The notes below the pieces were generated by a model. That model had not been told where the DNA came from, ran no database searches, and worked only from the letters and a program-made list of their open reading frames with translations. A program made the position numbers and the translations under genes. Shown piece after piece: positions 1-8,509 of a stretch of DNA of 64,000 bases. Origin of the DNA: Alteromonadaceae bacterium XY-R5 (GTDB taxonomy: Bacteria > Pseudomonadota > Gammaproteobacteria > Enterobacterales > Alteromonadaceae); the NCBI GenBank assembly GCA_001660395.1, contig LXWE01000008.1, positions 1 through 64,000 on the forward strand. Reading direction: 5' to 3'. Each line of letters begins with the position of its first letter. Positions within the stretch are counted from its first letter, which is position 1.

Positions 1-113
1 GCGGCCATAGCGTTACGGTACCACCTGAATCCATTCCGAACTCAGAAGTGAAACGTAATTGCGGCGATGGTAGTGTGGGGTCTCCCCATGTGAGAGTAGC
101 ACACCGCCAGGCT
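1..113 (+). rRNA. rrf: 5S ribosomal RNA, 5' end cut by window edge
   Basis: Matches gammaproteobacterial 5S rRNA almost throughout, including the conserved blocks CCGAACTCAGAAGTGAAAC and GATGGTAGTGTGGGGTCTCC and the closing GCCAGGC. About six bases of the usual 5' end (TGCCTG) lie left of the window, so this is the last gene of an rRNA operon whose 16S and 23S are outside. A rho-independent terminator follows within 20 bases. Confidence 0.97.
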
Positions 114-128
114 CCCAATTCAAAAAAT

Positions 129-155
129 CCCCTGTCATATGTCAGGGGCTTTTTT
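129..155 (+). terminator. rrn operon terminator
   Basis: Stem CCCCTG/CAGGGG with an 8-nt loop, followed by a run of six T (150-155). It sits directly after the 5S gene and ends the rRNA operon. Confidence 0.85.
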
Positions 156-752
156 ACATATTAACCTCAACAAAACTCCCTACTTCAAAACGCCTCCCAC
201 TTCTACTGAACGACCCTAACTTTGGTTAGCCTAATATTTCTGAGGAAAAAATAGGCGAAAGTACGTGAGAGATCTTGATAGATGGTCAGGATAAAACGTA
301 AGGCTAAACCTGATATTGAATATCTATGGCTGAATTACAGGCAAAATTTGGTGTTGTACTCAGTAGTTGATACTTTAAATTCCTGAAATCAGGTGAAAAA
401 TACTATTCGTGCTTAAATATTAAGATCGCTAAAACACCTAAAACGTCCCTTCGTCTTCTTTAATTATAAAGAGATAATGTCCCCACTTAATACACTTACC
501 ACTAGCGTCGAAAGGTGACAGTCAGGAGTTAGATTCCTTTATATTGTTAGAAGATGAATAGCTAGATTGCTGATGATTAAGTGGGCCCATAACCTGCTGT
601 AGGCAGACAAAAAAATCATATAGTTAAGAACGCTATGGATAGCACTACATGCTTACTTTACCGATATAAAGGCCAACTTAATATGGCTCCAAATACTTCA
701 CAAGATGATTAATTAAATGAGTCTCATGGATTCGTTTATGATACGGTGGAAA
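156..752. other. gene-less stretch after the rrn operon
   Basis: About 600 bp, visibly more AT-rich than the rest of the window, with frequent stops in all frames and no coding region I can support. The only structure seen is a pair of 13-bp inverted repeats at 479-491 and 576-588. It may be degraded mobile DNA, but no transposase fragment was recognised. Confidence 0.5.
479..588. repeat. 110-bp unit bounded by 13-bp inverted repeats
   Basis: GTCCCCACTTAAT (479-491) and ATTAAGTGGGCCC (576-588) are inverted repeats matching at 11 of 13 positions, with the inner 10 bp perfect. They enclose 84 bp without coding potential. Size and termini resemble a small non-autonomous element. No clear target-site duplication is seen, so chance or a long-range hairpin is possible. 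Confidence 0.3.
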
Positions 753-791
753 ACGATAAGCGAGAGTGAATTACTCCGCTGCGCTTATCGT
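753..791 (-). terminator. weak terminator overlapping the end of the serine hydrolase gene
   Basis: Perfect 10-bp inverted repeat ACGATAAGCG (753-762) / CGCTTATCGT (782-791) with a 19-nt spacer that contains the stop codon of the minus-strand gene. Only a short T run follows on the minus strand, so termination would be weak. Confidence 0.4.
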
Positions 792-1907
792 CTGTTGAGA
801 TTTTTTCGGAAGTTGATGTTGGAAGTATTCTCGCCAGAATGCTGCGCCTACCTCATTAATCAGGTTAGATTCAGCATTCATTAAAATAGTCATTGCGATT
901 TGGTGTTTGGGAGAAAATGCGATTTCAGCGCGATAACCCTGAACCCAGCCGCTATGGTAAATCAGTGTTTCATCGCCAATTTGATAAATTCGCCAGCCTA
1001 AGCCATACCAGGCATCATCCACTAATCCTTTCCATCCTTGACGATAAAGTTCACGTTTAGTTATCACGTGCGGTGTCGTTAATTTTGATAGCGTGTCGGA
1101 TGATACGACCTTGGGATAATCGCCTAACATGGCCTGCATCCATATGACCATATCATCAATACTTGCGTTGACGCCTGCAGCAGCAGGGAAATGATAGTAG
1201 TCTTCTCTAACCCTTGTTTTAACCCAGCGATTCTTATCGACTGCTACATGAGGTTTGGCCCATCGATCGCTGGATTGCAATTCGGTTGCTCCAACGCCCG
1301 CATCGGGCATTTTTAACGGCTGAATAATCTCGCCTTTTAGTTGCTGTGCGTAAGAGCTGTTTTTTAAGCGGAAGTAATTATCGACACTACCAAACAAGGC
1401 GTTTTGATAGGTATAGCAGCTACCAGGCTCACACAAGGGTTCTAAGTCAGCTAACTTGTTCAAAACTCGTTTGACTGAGTAGTTAGCCTCAATCAAATTG
1501 TCATAAGAATTCGGCATGTAACCGCTGGATTGGCTAAGTATATGTTCAAGGGTGAGATTGGCTCGACCTGACGTACCAAATCCTGAAGCTGGCGCTAATG
1601 TTGTGATTGATGTACGCCAGTGGATTTTCCCTTGTTCTGCCAATCGAGCGACTAAAGTAGATGTGAATGTTTTAGATACGGAAGCAAGGCGAAATACCGT
1701 ATGTTCATCAATGGCTTTTCCACCTTTATCAGTATATCCATATGTGTAGATACGAGGCTTCTTGTCGGTTTCTACTATGGCAACAGCATAACCAGGAATA
1801 TGAGCAGCCGAAGCTTTTTGGCCGAGAGAATTTGTGTAGTCATCAATCCAATCAGCTTTTGCACAATTGATTGAGCATAACAAAGATAAGGCGATCAGAC
1901 GGATCAT
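771..1907 (-). CDS. secreted serine hydrolase, class C beta-lactamase-like
   Basis: 378 aa with a cleavable signal peptide (about residues 1-18), so periplasmic or secreted. It has the Beta-lactamase (PF00144) fold signatures: SxxK as S76-V-S-K79 with the nucleophile Ser76, a YxN motif as Y167-Q-N169, and a late HSG motif replacing the KTG box. This pattern is typical of the broad esterase/D-amino peptidase/AmpC-like group, not of a dedicated resistance enzyme. The substrate cannot be told. The gene stands alone, facing the rRNA operon, and diverges from the alkylation repair genes. True AmpC is unlikely because the KTG box is HSG. Confidence 0.85.
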   Translation of the reverse strand: MIRLIALSLLCSINCAKADWIDDYTNSLGQKASAAHIPGYAVAIVETDKKPRIYTYGYTDKGGKAIDEHTVFRLASVSKTFTSTLVARLAEQGKIHWRTSITTLAPASGFGTSGRANLTLEHILSQSSGYMPNSYDNLIEANYSVKRVLNKLADLEPLCEPGSCYTYQNALFGSVDNYFRLKNSSYAQQLKGEIIQPLKMPDAGVGATELQSSDRWAKPHVAVDKNRWVKTRVREDYYHFPAAAGVNASIDDMVIWMQAMLGDYPKVVSSDTLSKLTTPHVITKRELYRQGWKGLVDDAWYGLGWRIYQIGDETLIYHSGWVQGYRAEIAFSPKHQIAMTILMNAESNLINEVGAAFWREYFQHQLPKKSQQTISAAE

Positions 1908-2120
1908 TTTATTAGCCGTGATCTGAAAATAGAAATAAGCATGTGACGTTTCTCAGGAATCATATTAGCGCTTTGTTTTTATATCGGAATTATCCCAAAC
2001 CTCAGGATCTAATCAACCGTCCTGGTGCCAGGTTTAGCAATTATACACTGCCGCTTTTTACCTACTTTTTCATTTTCATCGGAGTAAAATCGAACTTGTG
2101 TAGAAGTTGAGTTGGATGTC

Positions 2121-3500
2121 ATGCAACGGATTTATCAACAGGCAAGGTTAAGTCGTGATCGTCGATTCGATGGGCGTTTTTTTGTTGCCGTAAAAACTAC
2201 TGGCATATTTTGTCGGCCTATTTGCCCTGCAAATCTACCTAAGGAAGAGAATATTGAATATTTTCAAACGGCCCATCAGGCATCGGAAGCAGGATACCGA
2301 CCCTGTTTACGCTGCCGTCCTGATAGTGCTCCCGGCTCATGTGCCTGGCAAGGAGTGATGACAACTGTCCGGCGCGCTATGAACTTATTACAGCAGGATA
2401 TGCATTCTAGTGTGGAAGCTATTGCTGAACGTTTAGGAATTGGCGAGCGCCATTTGCGCCAACTATTTCAGCGAGAATTGGGTGTTTCGCCGAAGCAGTA
2501 CCAGTTATATGAGCGATTGTTGTTTGCAAAACAGTTATTACAGCAATCCAGGCTCACTGTAGAGCATGTTGCACAAGCCAGTGGCTTTAGTTCATCTCGT
2601 GCACTTCAGGCCAATTTACATAAACGCTGGCAACTAAGTGCCGGTCAATTGCGTCACTCAACAAAATATACAGAAGAAGAATATTTGGTCCTGAAACTCT
2701 ATTTTCGACCACCCTATAACTGGGAACGCGTCAGAGACTTTTGGGCAATGCGCGCTATTCCGGATGTAGAACGGGTAACGGAGGATAGTTACTCACGTTT
2801 TTTCGAATGGATGGGCGAATCTGGTTGGTTTGAAATGCGCTATATGGAAAGCAAAAGTTGTTTTGAGCTACGCCTGCATTATGGTGTGCATCAATATTTA
2901 AAGAGTGTCCTCGAGAATATACGCCGTATGTTTGATCTAGACACAGACAGTGAGCAAATTGCTAGTCGCATCCAGTCAGCAGGTATCGGTCAGAAGCAGT
3001 TGGTGCAAGGTTTGCGTATCCCCGGCGTATGGGATTGCTATGAGGCTGGTTGCAGAGCAATTTTGGGGCAACAAATTAGTGTCGTCGCTGCAGTAAAATT
3101 AGTGTCTCAATTAACCTTAGAATTAGGCAAAACATCGGAAAGTGTATCATCGAATGGTGCCGTTGGTCGTTACTTCCCTGAGCCTGAGGCGATTGTACAT
3201 TCAGCATTAGATTTTTTAGCAATGCCGGGGACGAGGAAAGAGGCGTTAAGATCGTTTGCTCAAATATTTACCGCTGACTCGTCTTCTCGACAAACCCTTA
3301 ACCAGCAGGAATGGTTGAGTATTAAGGGGGTTGGTCCATGGACACTAAGCTATGCCTCGCTACGTGGACTGAGTGAACCTGATATTTGGCTGAGTACGGA
3401 TGGCGTCATTAAAAAGGTATTACAGAATCATTCCATTGATGCTGATAATGCAGCTCCGTGGCGAAGCTATTTAACCCTGAACTTATGGAGCATGGCCTAA
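2121..3500 (+). CDS. alkA: Ada-N/AraC-HTH/AlkA fusion: DNA-3-methyladenine glycosylase II
   Basis: Removes alkylated purines from DNA, starting base-excision repair. Three modules are visible. An Ada-type zinc domain carries four Cys (FCRPIC and CLRC, residues 34, 38, 65, 68 counted from the TTG at 2112). An AraC-type helix-turn-helix spans about 85-180. A C-terminal AlkA glycosylase has the helix-hairpin-helix LSIKGVGPWT and the catalytic Asp430 in WLSTDG. This fusion is known in many Proteobacteria; in Ada the N-terminal Cys accepts methyl from phosphotriesters and turns the protein into an activator. I prefer ATG 2121 over the in-frame TTG at 2112. The stop codon overlaps the start of ogt (TAATG). 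Confidence 0.9.
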   Translation: MQRIYQQARLSRDRRFDGRFFVAVKTTGIFCRPICPANLPKEENIEYFQTAHQASEAGYRPCLRCRPDSAPGSCAWQGVMTTVRRAMNLLQQDMHSSVEAIAERLGIGERHLRQLFQRELGVSPKQYQLYERLLFAKQLLQQSRLTVEHVAQASGFSSSRALQANLHKRWQLSAGQLRHSTKYTEEEYLVLKLYFRPPYNWERVRDFWAMRAIPDVERVTEDSYSRFFEWMGESGWFEMRYMESKSCFELRLHYGVHQYLKSVLENIRRMFDLDTDSEQIASRIQSAGIGQKQLVQGLRIPGVWDCYEAGCRAILGQQISVVAAVKLVSQLTLELGKTSESVSSNGAVGRYFPEPEAIVHSALDFLAMPGTRKEALRSFAQIFTADSSSRQTLNQQEWLSIKGVGPWTLSYASLRGLSEPDIWLSTDGVIKKVLQNHSIDADNAAPWRSYLTLNLWSMA

Positions 3501-3964
3501 TGCCTGTTTTCTATTATTCTTACGTAAAAACACCGGTCGGCTGGCTGGAAACTAAAGCAACAGAAGATGAAATCCATTCCATTTGGTTTGTTGACGAATG
3601 TCAGACTGACGTGGCGAGTAACGCACTAGCTGATAGGGCTGCTATACAACTGACGGAGTATCTTAACCAGCAACGAAAGGCCTTTGATTTGCCGCTGGCA
3701 GTCGGTAAAGGCACAGATTTTCAAAAACGGGTATGGAGTACATTAACGACAATACCCTTTGGCGTAACCTGGAGCTACGCGCAACTTGCTGATGCATTGA
3801 ATCAACCTAAGGCGGTGCGGGCGGTAGGCACCGCGAATAGCAAAAATCCTTTCACCATAGTGGTGCCATGTCACCGTGTTATTGGTAAAAATGGCAACCT
3901 CACGGGGTATGCCGGCGGGCTGGCACGTAAAGCCTGGCTATTGAAACTTGAGCACGCGGTCTAA
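3500..3964 (+). CDS. ogt: methylated-DNA--protein-cysteine methyltransferase
   Basis: 154 aa suicide enzyme that moves the methyl group of O6-methylguanine (and O4-methylthymine) to its own Cys. The active-site motif PCHRV is present with Cys124, and the upstream helix-turn-helix and arginine-finger region (QPKAVRAVG) is typical of Ogt/AGT. The start is placed at ATG 3500, which overlaps the alkA stop as TAATG, the classical layout for translational coupling; a 14-codon upstream extension would lie inside alkA and is unlikely. The 3' end overlaps the convergent diguanylate cyclase gene by 4 bp. With the upstream Ada-N fusion it rebuilds the full set of Ada activities in two proteins. Confidence 0.93.
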   Translation: MPVFYYSYVKTPVGWLETKATEDEIHSIWFVDECQTDVASNALADRAAIQLTEYLNQQRKAFDLPLAVGKGTDFQKRVWSTLTTIPFGVTWSYAQLADALNQPKAVRAVGTANSKNPFTIVVPCHRVIGKNGNLTGYAGGLARKAWLLKLEHAV

Positions 3965-5385
3965 TTATCCACTTCGAGTAAATGAAGCCTGACCAGATTA
4001 CGGCCATCGCGTTTGGCTTGGTACATCGCCTCATTGGCCGATTCAACCACAGTATTAAGTGGACGTTCTGTTGCGGTATAAGATACCCCGAAACTCGCCG
4101 TGAAGGTGATAGGCTGACTTCCATTTGAAATGGTGATGGTTGCGGTTTTAAAGCGCAGTATTCGGCCCAGTTCCATTGCTTCATTCGGACCGGTGTCGGG
4201 CAATATCAATAGGAATTCCTTCCCTCCCCATCGGCTTGCCATCGCTTCATTGGGCAAATGCTGATAAAGCATATTTCCTAACTGGCGCAGTACCCGGTCA
4301 CCGGTTTTTACACCGTGGGTGTCATTAATCGCAGTGAGATTATCAATGTCGACCAGGATCAGGCTGACTTCCCGTTTATCAAACAATAACTGTTTGTAGT
4401 AAACCTCGAGTGTTTCTGGCGTAACCAAGCCATCGATGCTGGTATTCTTGAGGCTGTTCTGGCTGTTGCGTTTGTAAAAATAGAGTAGGTTATTAATCAG
4501 CAGAAAGAGTCCGAAGATAACAATTAGTACCACCACAACACTAAAGATAAATGCCTGGCTAATATGGATCTGGCGCGCGTGCAATGGTGTTAACAGCAAT
4601 AGTTGCCAGTCAAACTGTGGAAGTGCGACCTCGGCAATTAAATTATCCTGCCCATCTACCTGAATAAGTAAGTTATTCAGGTTCGTTTGTTGCTCAGTTG
4701 CAAGTTCCTGAAACCAATTCAGGCTGGCTAAATTAGTAAAGCCCGCCTTTTTCGCATTGAGTTGCGGGTCCGAAGACAGAGTGATATCACCGGCACCGTT
4801 AACAAAAATAAAATCGTATCCGTACTGACTTTTAAAATCTTCGAATACGGATAGAAAACCACTCAGACTTTTACCTACTCCAAAAAAGCCTATGAACTTA
4901 CCATCGCTATCGAAGACTTTGATATCGATGTAAATATGGGTGTCTTCCCATTTGCCGATATCCGCAACGAGTGGTTTAGGTTGATCCCGGTATTTAAAAT
5001 ACCAATTCACATCCCCTTCGACTAAGTCCAGTGTTTCACCATTTGAAAAAAACTGACGTCTGCGTTTTTCACTCGCAATGAAGAAGTCCATATCAAACTC
5101 TTGATGCAATCGTTCAAGGCTCGACAGAATGGCTTCATCACTTATCATGGGATCAGTAAGTTGCGTTTGTAATTCTTTGGCCTTGCCCAGGGTTTCTGCC
5201 ACATGCAATGGCTTAAGAATTTCCTGCACAATTAGGTTTAAGGCCGGAGAAATTGACTGCTGTTGGGCACGACTTTGCTCTGCAACGATCTTTGAAATGC
5301 TAAAGTGGGTCAGGGCGACAATGGCGACCAAGACCACAATGAAAAGCAGTAAAAGCGTGCGTTGAATTGAGCGGAAAAGGTTCAC
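3961..5385 (-). CDS. Cache-domain GGDEF protein with degenerate GGKEF motif
   Basis: 474 aa inner-membrane sensor. TM1 is at about 10-30, a periplasmic Cache-type sensor at about 35-270, TM2 at about 277-303, then a GGDEF domain. The signature is GGKEF (387-391): the third, normally acidic catalytic position is Lys. Other cyclase positions are also lost: DIDNLTAIND in place of DIDxFKxIND, and no DxLTxLxNR entry motif. Diguanylate cyclase activity is therefore doubtful; it may sense ligands and act through partners. It starts with GTG at 5385 and lies directly downstream of an intact paralog (5483-6904) on the same strand, with aligned domain borders, so the pair arose by tandem duplication. 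Confidence 0.88.
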   Translation of the reverse strand: MNLFRSIQRTLLLLFIVVLVAIVALTHFSISKIVAEQSRAQQQSISPALNLIVQEILKPLHVAETLGKAKELQTQLTDPMISDEAILSSLERLHQEFDMDFFIASEKRRRQFFSNGETLDLVEGDVNWYFKYRDQPKPLVADIGKWEDTHIYIDIKVFDSDGKFIGFFGVGKSLSGFLSVFEDFKSQYGYDFIFVNGAGDITLSSDPQLNAKKAGFTNLASLNWFQELATEQQTNLNNLLIQVDGQDNLIAEVALPQFDWQLLLLTPLHARQIHISQAFIFSVVVVLIVIFGLFLLINNLLYFYKRNSQNSLKNTSIDGLVTPETLEVYYKQLLFDKREVSLILVDIDNLTAINDTHGVKTGDRVLRQLGNMLYQHLPNEAMASRWGGKEFLLILPDTGPNEAMELGRILRFKTATITISNGSQPITFTASFGVSYTATERPLNTVVESANEAMYQAKRDGRNLVRLHLLEVDN

Positions 5386-5482
5386 AATAAATCCATCTGT
5401 AAAGGTTCCATCTCGCCGACTCTGCGGCGCAATTACTATGTCAGGTATCAGTCTGTGTGTAAATAAATAACCTTTTGGTCAT

Positions 5483-6904
5483 TTAATTCATCAGCATCCC
5501 GACGACCTTATTACGTCCGTTGGCCTTGGCTTGATAAAGTGCTTTGTCTGCGGTATCGACTAAGTCTAGCAGTTTTCTTGCGCTTGAGGCTGTGGATGCG
5601 ACGCCGAAGCTCGCGGTAACATGGAATGTCCCATCATGTGCATCGATACTCGTTTCTTGCAGTGCGATGCGAGTTCGTTCAGCAATCTTTATGGCGCTTT
5701 CGGCACTGACATCTGGGATTAACATAATAAATTCTTCTCCGCCCCAGCGACCCACCAAATCGTTCTGACGTAAATCCCTCGAGAGGAGCTTAGCTGTCTG
5801 GCGGATCACTTCGTCACCAATGTTATGGCCATATTTGTCATTAATCGATTTGAAGTAATCAATATCCACCAATATGACATTTAACTGCTGGCTATGCCGT
5901 GCCAGATGATCAAAGGTCTCACTAATATGATTACGATTGGCCAGACCTGAAAGCGGGTCCACTTCAATGCTACGCACCAGATTCTTACGGTAGCGACCCG
6001 TTATCGTTAGCGTTAGCGTAAATAAAGCAAAAATAATCAGGGTAGCGAAGATACTGTTACGGACAAATACATTATCAAAAGCAGCTTGCTGTAATTCCAG
6101 AGGTGCGAATAACAGCATGGTCCAGCCGATTTTATTGATTTTAATGCTGTAAATAATCGTATTACGTCCCTGTAATTTTACCTGTCTGCCGTTGATATTG
6201 TTTGCGGGTGCTTGTTTCTGGATCGACTGATACCAGTCTAATGAGGCTATAGGTAAAAGGCTGTTCACATCGCGCTGATATTCGGGAATGGAAGTAAGGG
6301 CGATACGTTCTAATTCATCGACAAAGATAAACTCGTAACCATATTGTCTGCGGTATTCTTCGAATGCAGCGTAAAAACGAGTCAGGCGTTTACTCGTGCC
6401 TATCACACCTACAAACTTGCCATTGTGGTCGTAGACTTTAACGTCGTAAAAAATATGCGGATCAGCAGAGTTGCCAGTATCTGCAACCAGGGTATCAGGC
6501 TTGTCTAAAATTTCCTGATACCAGTGGGTGTCGGGCGATGAGAGGTCTACAAATTTACCGGTAGAGTGGATTTGAAGCTTATTACTATCTGAGGCGACAA
6601 ATAAATTCAGTGATTCGTCGGTTTTAAAGCCTTTTAACTGTTCTAGGATCCTGTCTTTCTCGAACGGCACTTGCGCCATCAGGTCCTGAAGGTAGGGTGT
6701 TTGTGCAAACGTCTCGGCGATGGTTAGAGGCTGAAAAACTTCGTTATTGATCAAATCCAGCACAGGGGCAAGCACTTGCAGCTGCACCTGACTTTGCTTG
6801 GCGACCACATTATTGATAGCCACATAGGCGGTAAAGCCGATGGCGCCCACCGTAAGAATAAACAATAAGATAACGTGGCGCTGAAAAGACTGCAGTCGGG
6901 ACAA
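5483..6904 (-). CDS. Cache-domain diguanylate cyclase (GGEEF)
   Basis: 473 aa inner-membrane enzyme predicted to make c-di-GMP. TM1 is at about 10-30, a periplasmic double-Cache-like sensor at about 35-270, TM2 at about 284-303, then a GGDEF domain with DPLSGLANR, DIDYFKSINDKYGH and the intact signature GGEEF (388-392). No RxxD inhibitory site stands out before the signature. The start is TTG at 6904 with AAGG six bases upstream; there is no better ATG before the first membrane helix. It is the intact paralog of the gene downstream (3961-5385) and probably leads a two-gene unit, with 97 bp between them. It diverges from glmU. Confidence 0.92.
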   Translation of the reverse strand: MSRLQSFQRHVILLFILTVGAIGFTAYVAINNVVAKQSQVQLQVLAPVLDLINNEVFQPLTIAETFAQTPYLQDLMAQVPFEKDRILEQLKGFKTDESLNLFVASDSNKLQIHSTGKFVDLSSPDTHWYQEILDKPDTLVADTGNSADPHIFYDVKVYDHNGKFVGVIGTSKRLTRFYAAFEEYRRQYGYEFIFVDELERIALTSIPEYQRDVNSLLPIASLDWYQSIQKQAPANNINGRQVKLQGRNTIIYSIKINKIGWTMLLFAPLELQQAAFDNVFVRNSIFATLIIFALFTLTLTITGRYRKNLVRSIEVDPLSGLANRNHISETFDHLARHSQQLNVILVDIDYFKSINDKYGHNIGDEVIRQTAKLLSRDLRQNDLVGRWGGEEFIMLIPDVSAESAIKIAERTRIALQETSIDAHDGTFHVTASFGVASTASSARKLLDLVDTADKALYQAKANGRNKVVGMLMN

Positions 6905-7072
6905 AATAAACCTTAGCGATGTACACGGTGAGCCCGAAAATTCTTGCTGCTATATTAACCACAACCGCAGCTGATGCCAAACGCAAAGCGTGCTTTGGGG
7001 CGAGTAGATTAGCTGACTTTAGTTTTTGCCTTGGTTAGAATGCTTTCAGAAACAGTTTATTAGGAAAGCATT

Positions 7073-8440
7073 ATGGCATTTTCAGTGGTGATACTGGCGG
7101 CAGGTAAAGGAACACGTATGCGTTCAGCCTTACCCAAAGTGCTGCATCCCATCGGAGCGAAACCGATGGTTCAACATATTATTGATACTGTCTCCAAGTT
7201 AGGTGCAGACGCGATTCATTTGATTTACGGTCATGGCGGTGAACAATTGCAAACTGCACTAGCTCACAATTCCCTTAACTGGTGCTATCAGGCTGAACAG
7301 TTAGGTACGGGCCATGCGGTACAACAAGCCGTTCCACACATCAAGGACAGTGAAAATGTACTGATTCTGGTGGGAGATGCCCCGTTAATTACTGCTGCTA
7401 CGTTGCAACGATTGCTGGATGCCAAACAACAGCATGATGTGGCTTTGCTTACCGTCGACTTAGATGATCCCACTGGAATGGGACGTATATTGCGTGAAGG
7501 CGAGAATGTGGTCGGTATTATCGAGCACAAGGATGCCAGCGAAGCCCAGCGTTTAATTCAGGAAATTAATACTGGCATGATGATCATGCAAGGCAGTGAT
7601 TTAAAACGCTGGTTGAGCAACTTAAGTAACGATAACGCCCAGGGCGAATTTTACCTGACAGACGTAATTGCCATGGCCGCAGGCGAAGGCAAGCAAATTG
7701 CCGGCGTAAAAGCCGCTGATGCCAAAGAAGTGGAAGGGGTGAATAACAAACTTCAGCTGGCTTCCCTTGAGCGGGTTTATCAGCGTCGTCAGGCCGATGC
7801 GTTGATGACGGACGGAGTAACACTCGCTGATCCTGCGCGTATCGATATCCGAGGCGAGATTAGCGTGGGTACAGATGTATTTATCGATATCAACACAGTG
7901 ATCAAAGGTAAAGTCACTCTGGGTAACAATGTGCATATTGGCCCTAACTGTGTGCTCGAAGACTGTTCTGTGGCAGATGGGGCGACGATTGAAGCGTTTT
8001 CGATCCTTGAGCAGGCTCAGGTTGGCGAAAATTGCAGTGTTGGTCCTTATGCGCGTTTGCGACCCGGTGCTGTAATGGCTGCCGAGGCAAAAGTGGGTAA
8101 CTTCGTTGAAATGAAAAAAGCCCATTTGGGCAAAGGCTCTAAGGCCAATCATCTTACATATTTGGGGGATGCTGAGATTGGTGACGGGGTAAACATTGGA
8201 GCCGGTACCATTACCTGTAATTATGATGGCGTGAACAAATCCAAAACTCTGATCGGTGATGGCGCTTTTGTCGGTTCTAATTCGTCGTTGGTTGCGCCAG
8301 TTGTGATAGGCGCACAAGCCACCATCGGCGCAGGGTCTACGGTCACGAAAGACGTGGCTGACGGTGAACTCGCCATTGCCCGGGGTAAACAGCGTAATAT
8401 TGGCGGCTGGCAACGCCCAGTGAAAAAGCCAAAAGCGTAA
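7073..8440 (+). CDS. glmU: bifunctional GlcN-1-P acetyltransferase / GlcNAc-1-P uridyltransferase
   Basis: 455 aa, normal length. It catalyses the last two steps to UDP-GlcNAc, the precursor of peptidoglycan and LPS. The N-terminal pyrophosphorylase domain opens with LAAGKGTRM and PKVLHPI; the C-terminal half is a left-handed beta helix of hexapeptide repeats ending in the acetyltransferase site ([11 protein letters not shown]). The start ATG is preceded by AGGAAA. Unlike species where glmU and glmS are adjacent, here an oxidoreductase gene and glmR lie between them; a strong terminator at 8445-8470 closes the glmU transcript. Confidence 0.98.
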   Translation: MAFSVVILAAGKGTRMRSALPKVLHPIGAKPMVQHIIDTVSKLGADAIHLIYGHGGEQLQTALAHNSLNWCYQAEQLGTGHAVQQAVPHIKDSENVLILVGDAPLITAATLQRLLDAKQQHDVALLTVDLDDPTGMGRILREGENVVGIIEHKDASEAQRLIQEINTGMMIMQGSDLKRWLSNLSNDNAQGEFYLTDVIAMAAGEGKQIAGVKAADAKEVEGVNNKLQLASLERVYQRRQADALMTDGVTLADPARIDIRGEISVGTDVFIDINTVIKGKVTLGNNVHIGPNCVLEDCSVADGATIEAFSILEQAQVGENCSVGPYARLRPGAVMAAEAKVGNFVEMKKAHLGKGSKANHLTYLGDAEIGDGVNIGAGTITCNYDGVNKSKTLIGDGAFVGSNSSLVAPVVIGAQATIGAGSTVTKDVADGELAIARGKQRNIGGWQRPVKKPKA

Positions 8441-8444
8441 AATG

Positions 8445-8470
8445 AAGGGCCGGTTAAACTCGGCCTTTTT
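8445..8470 (+). terminator. terminator after glmU
   Basis: GGCCG/CGGCC stem (8448-8452 and 8461-8465) extended by AAG/TTT pairs, 8-nt loop, T run from 8466. It leaves only about 40 bp before the next start codon. Confidence 0.8.
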
Positions 8471-8509
8471 ATTTTGTTGTCGGTCACTCACACTTTGCAG
8501 GAAAGCAGC

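Noticed and set aside
5412-5427. CGCCG/CGGCG hairpin between the two GGDEF genes as terminator
   Set aside because: Short stem and no T run on the minus strand; the two genes may be co-transcribed.
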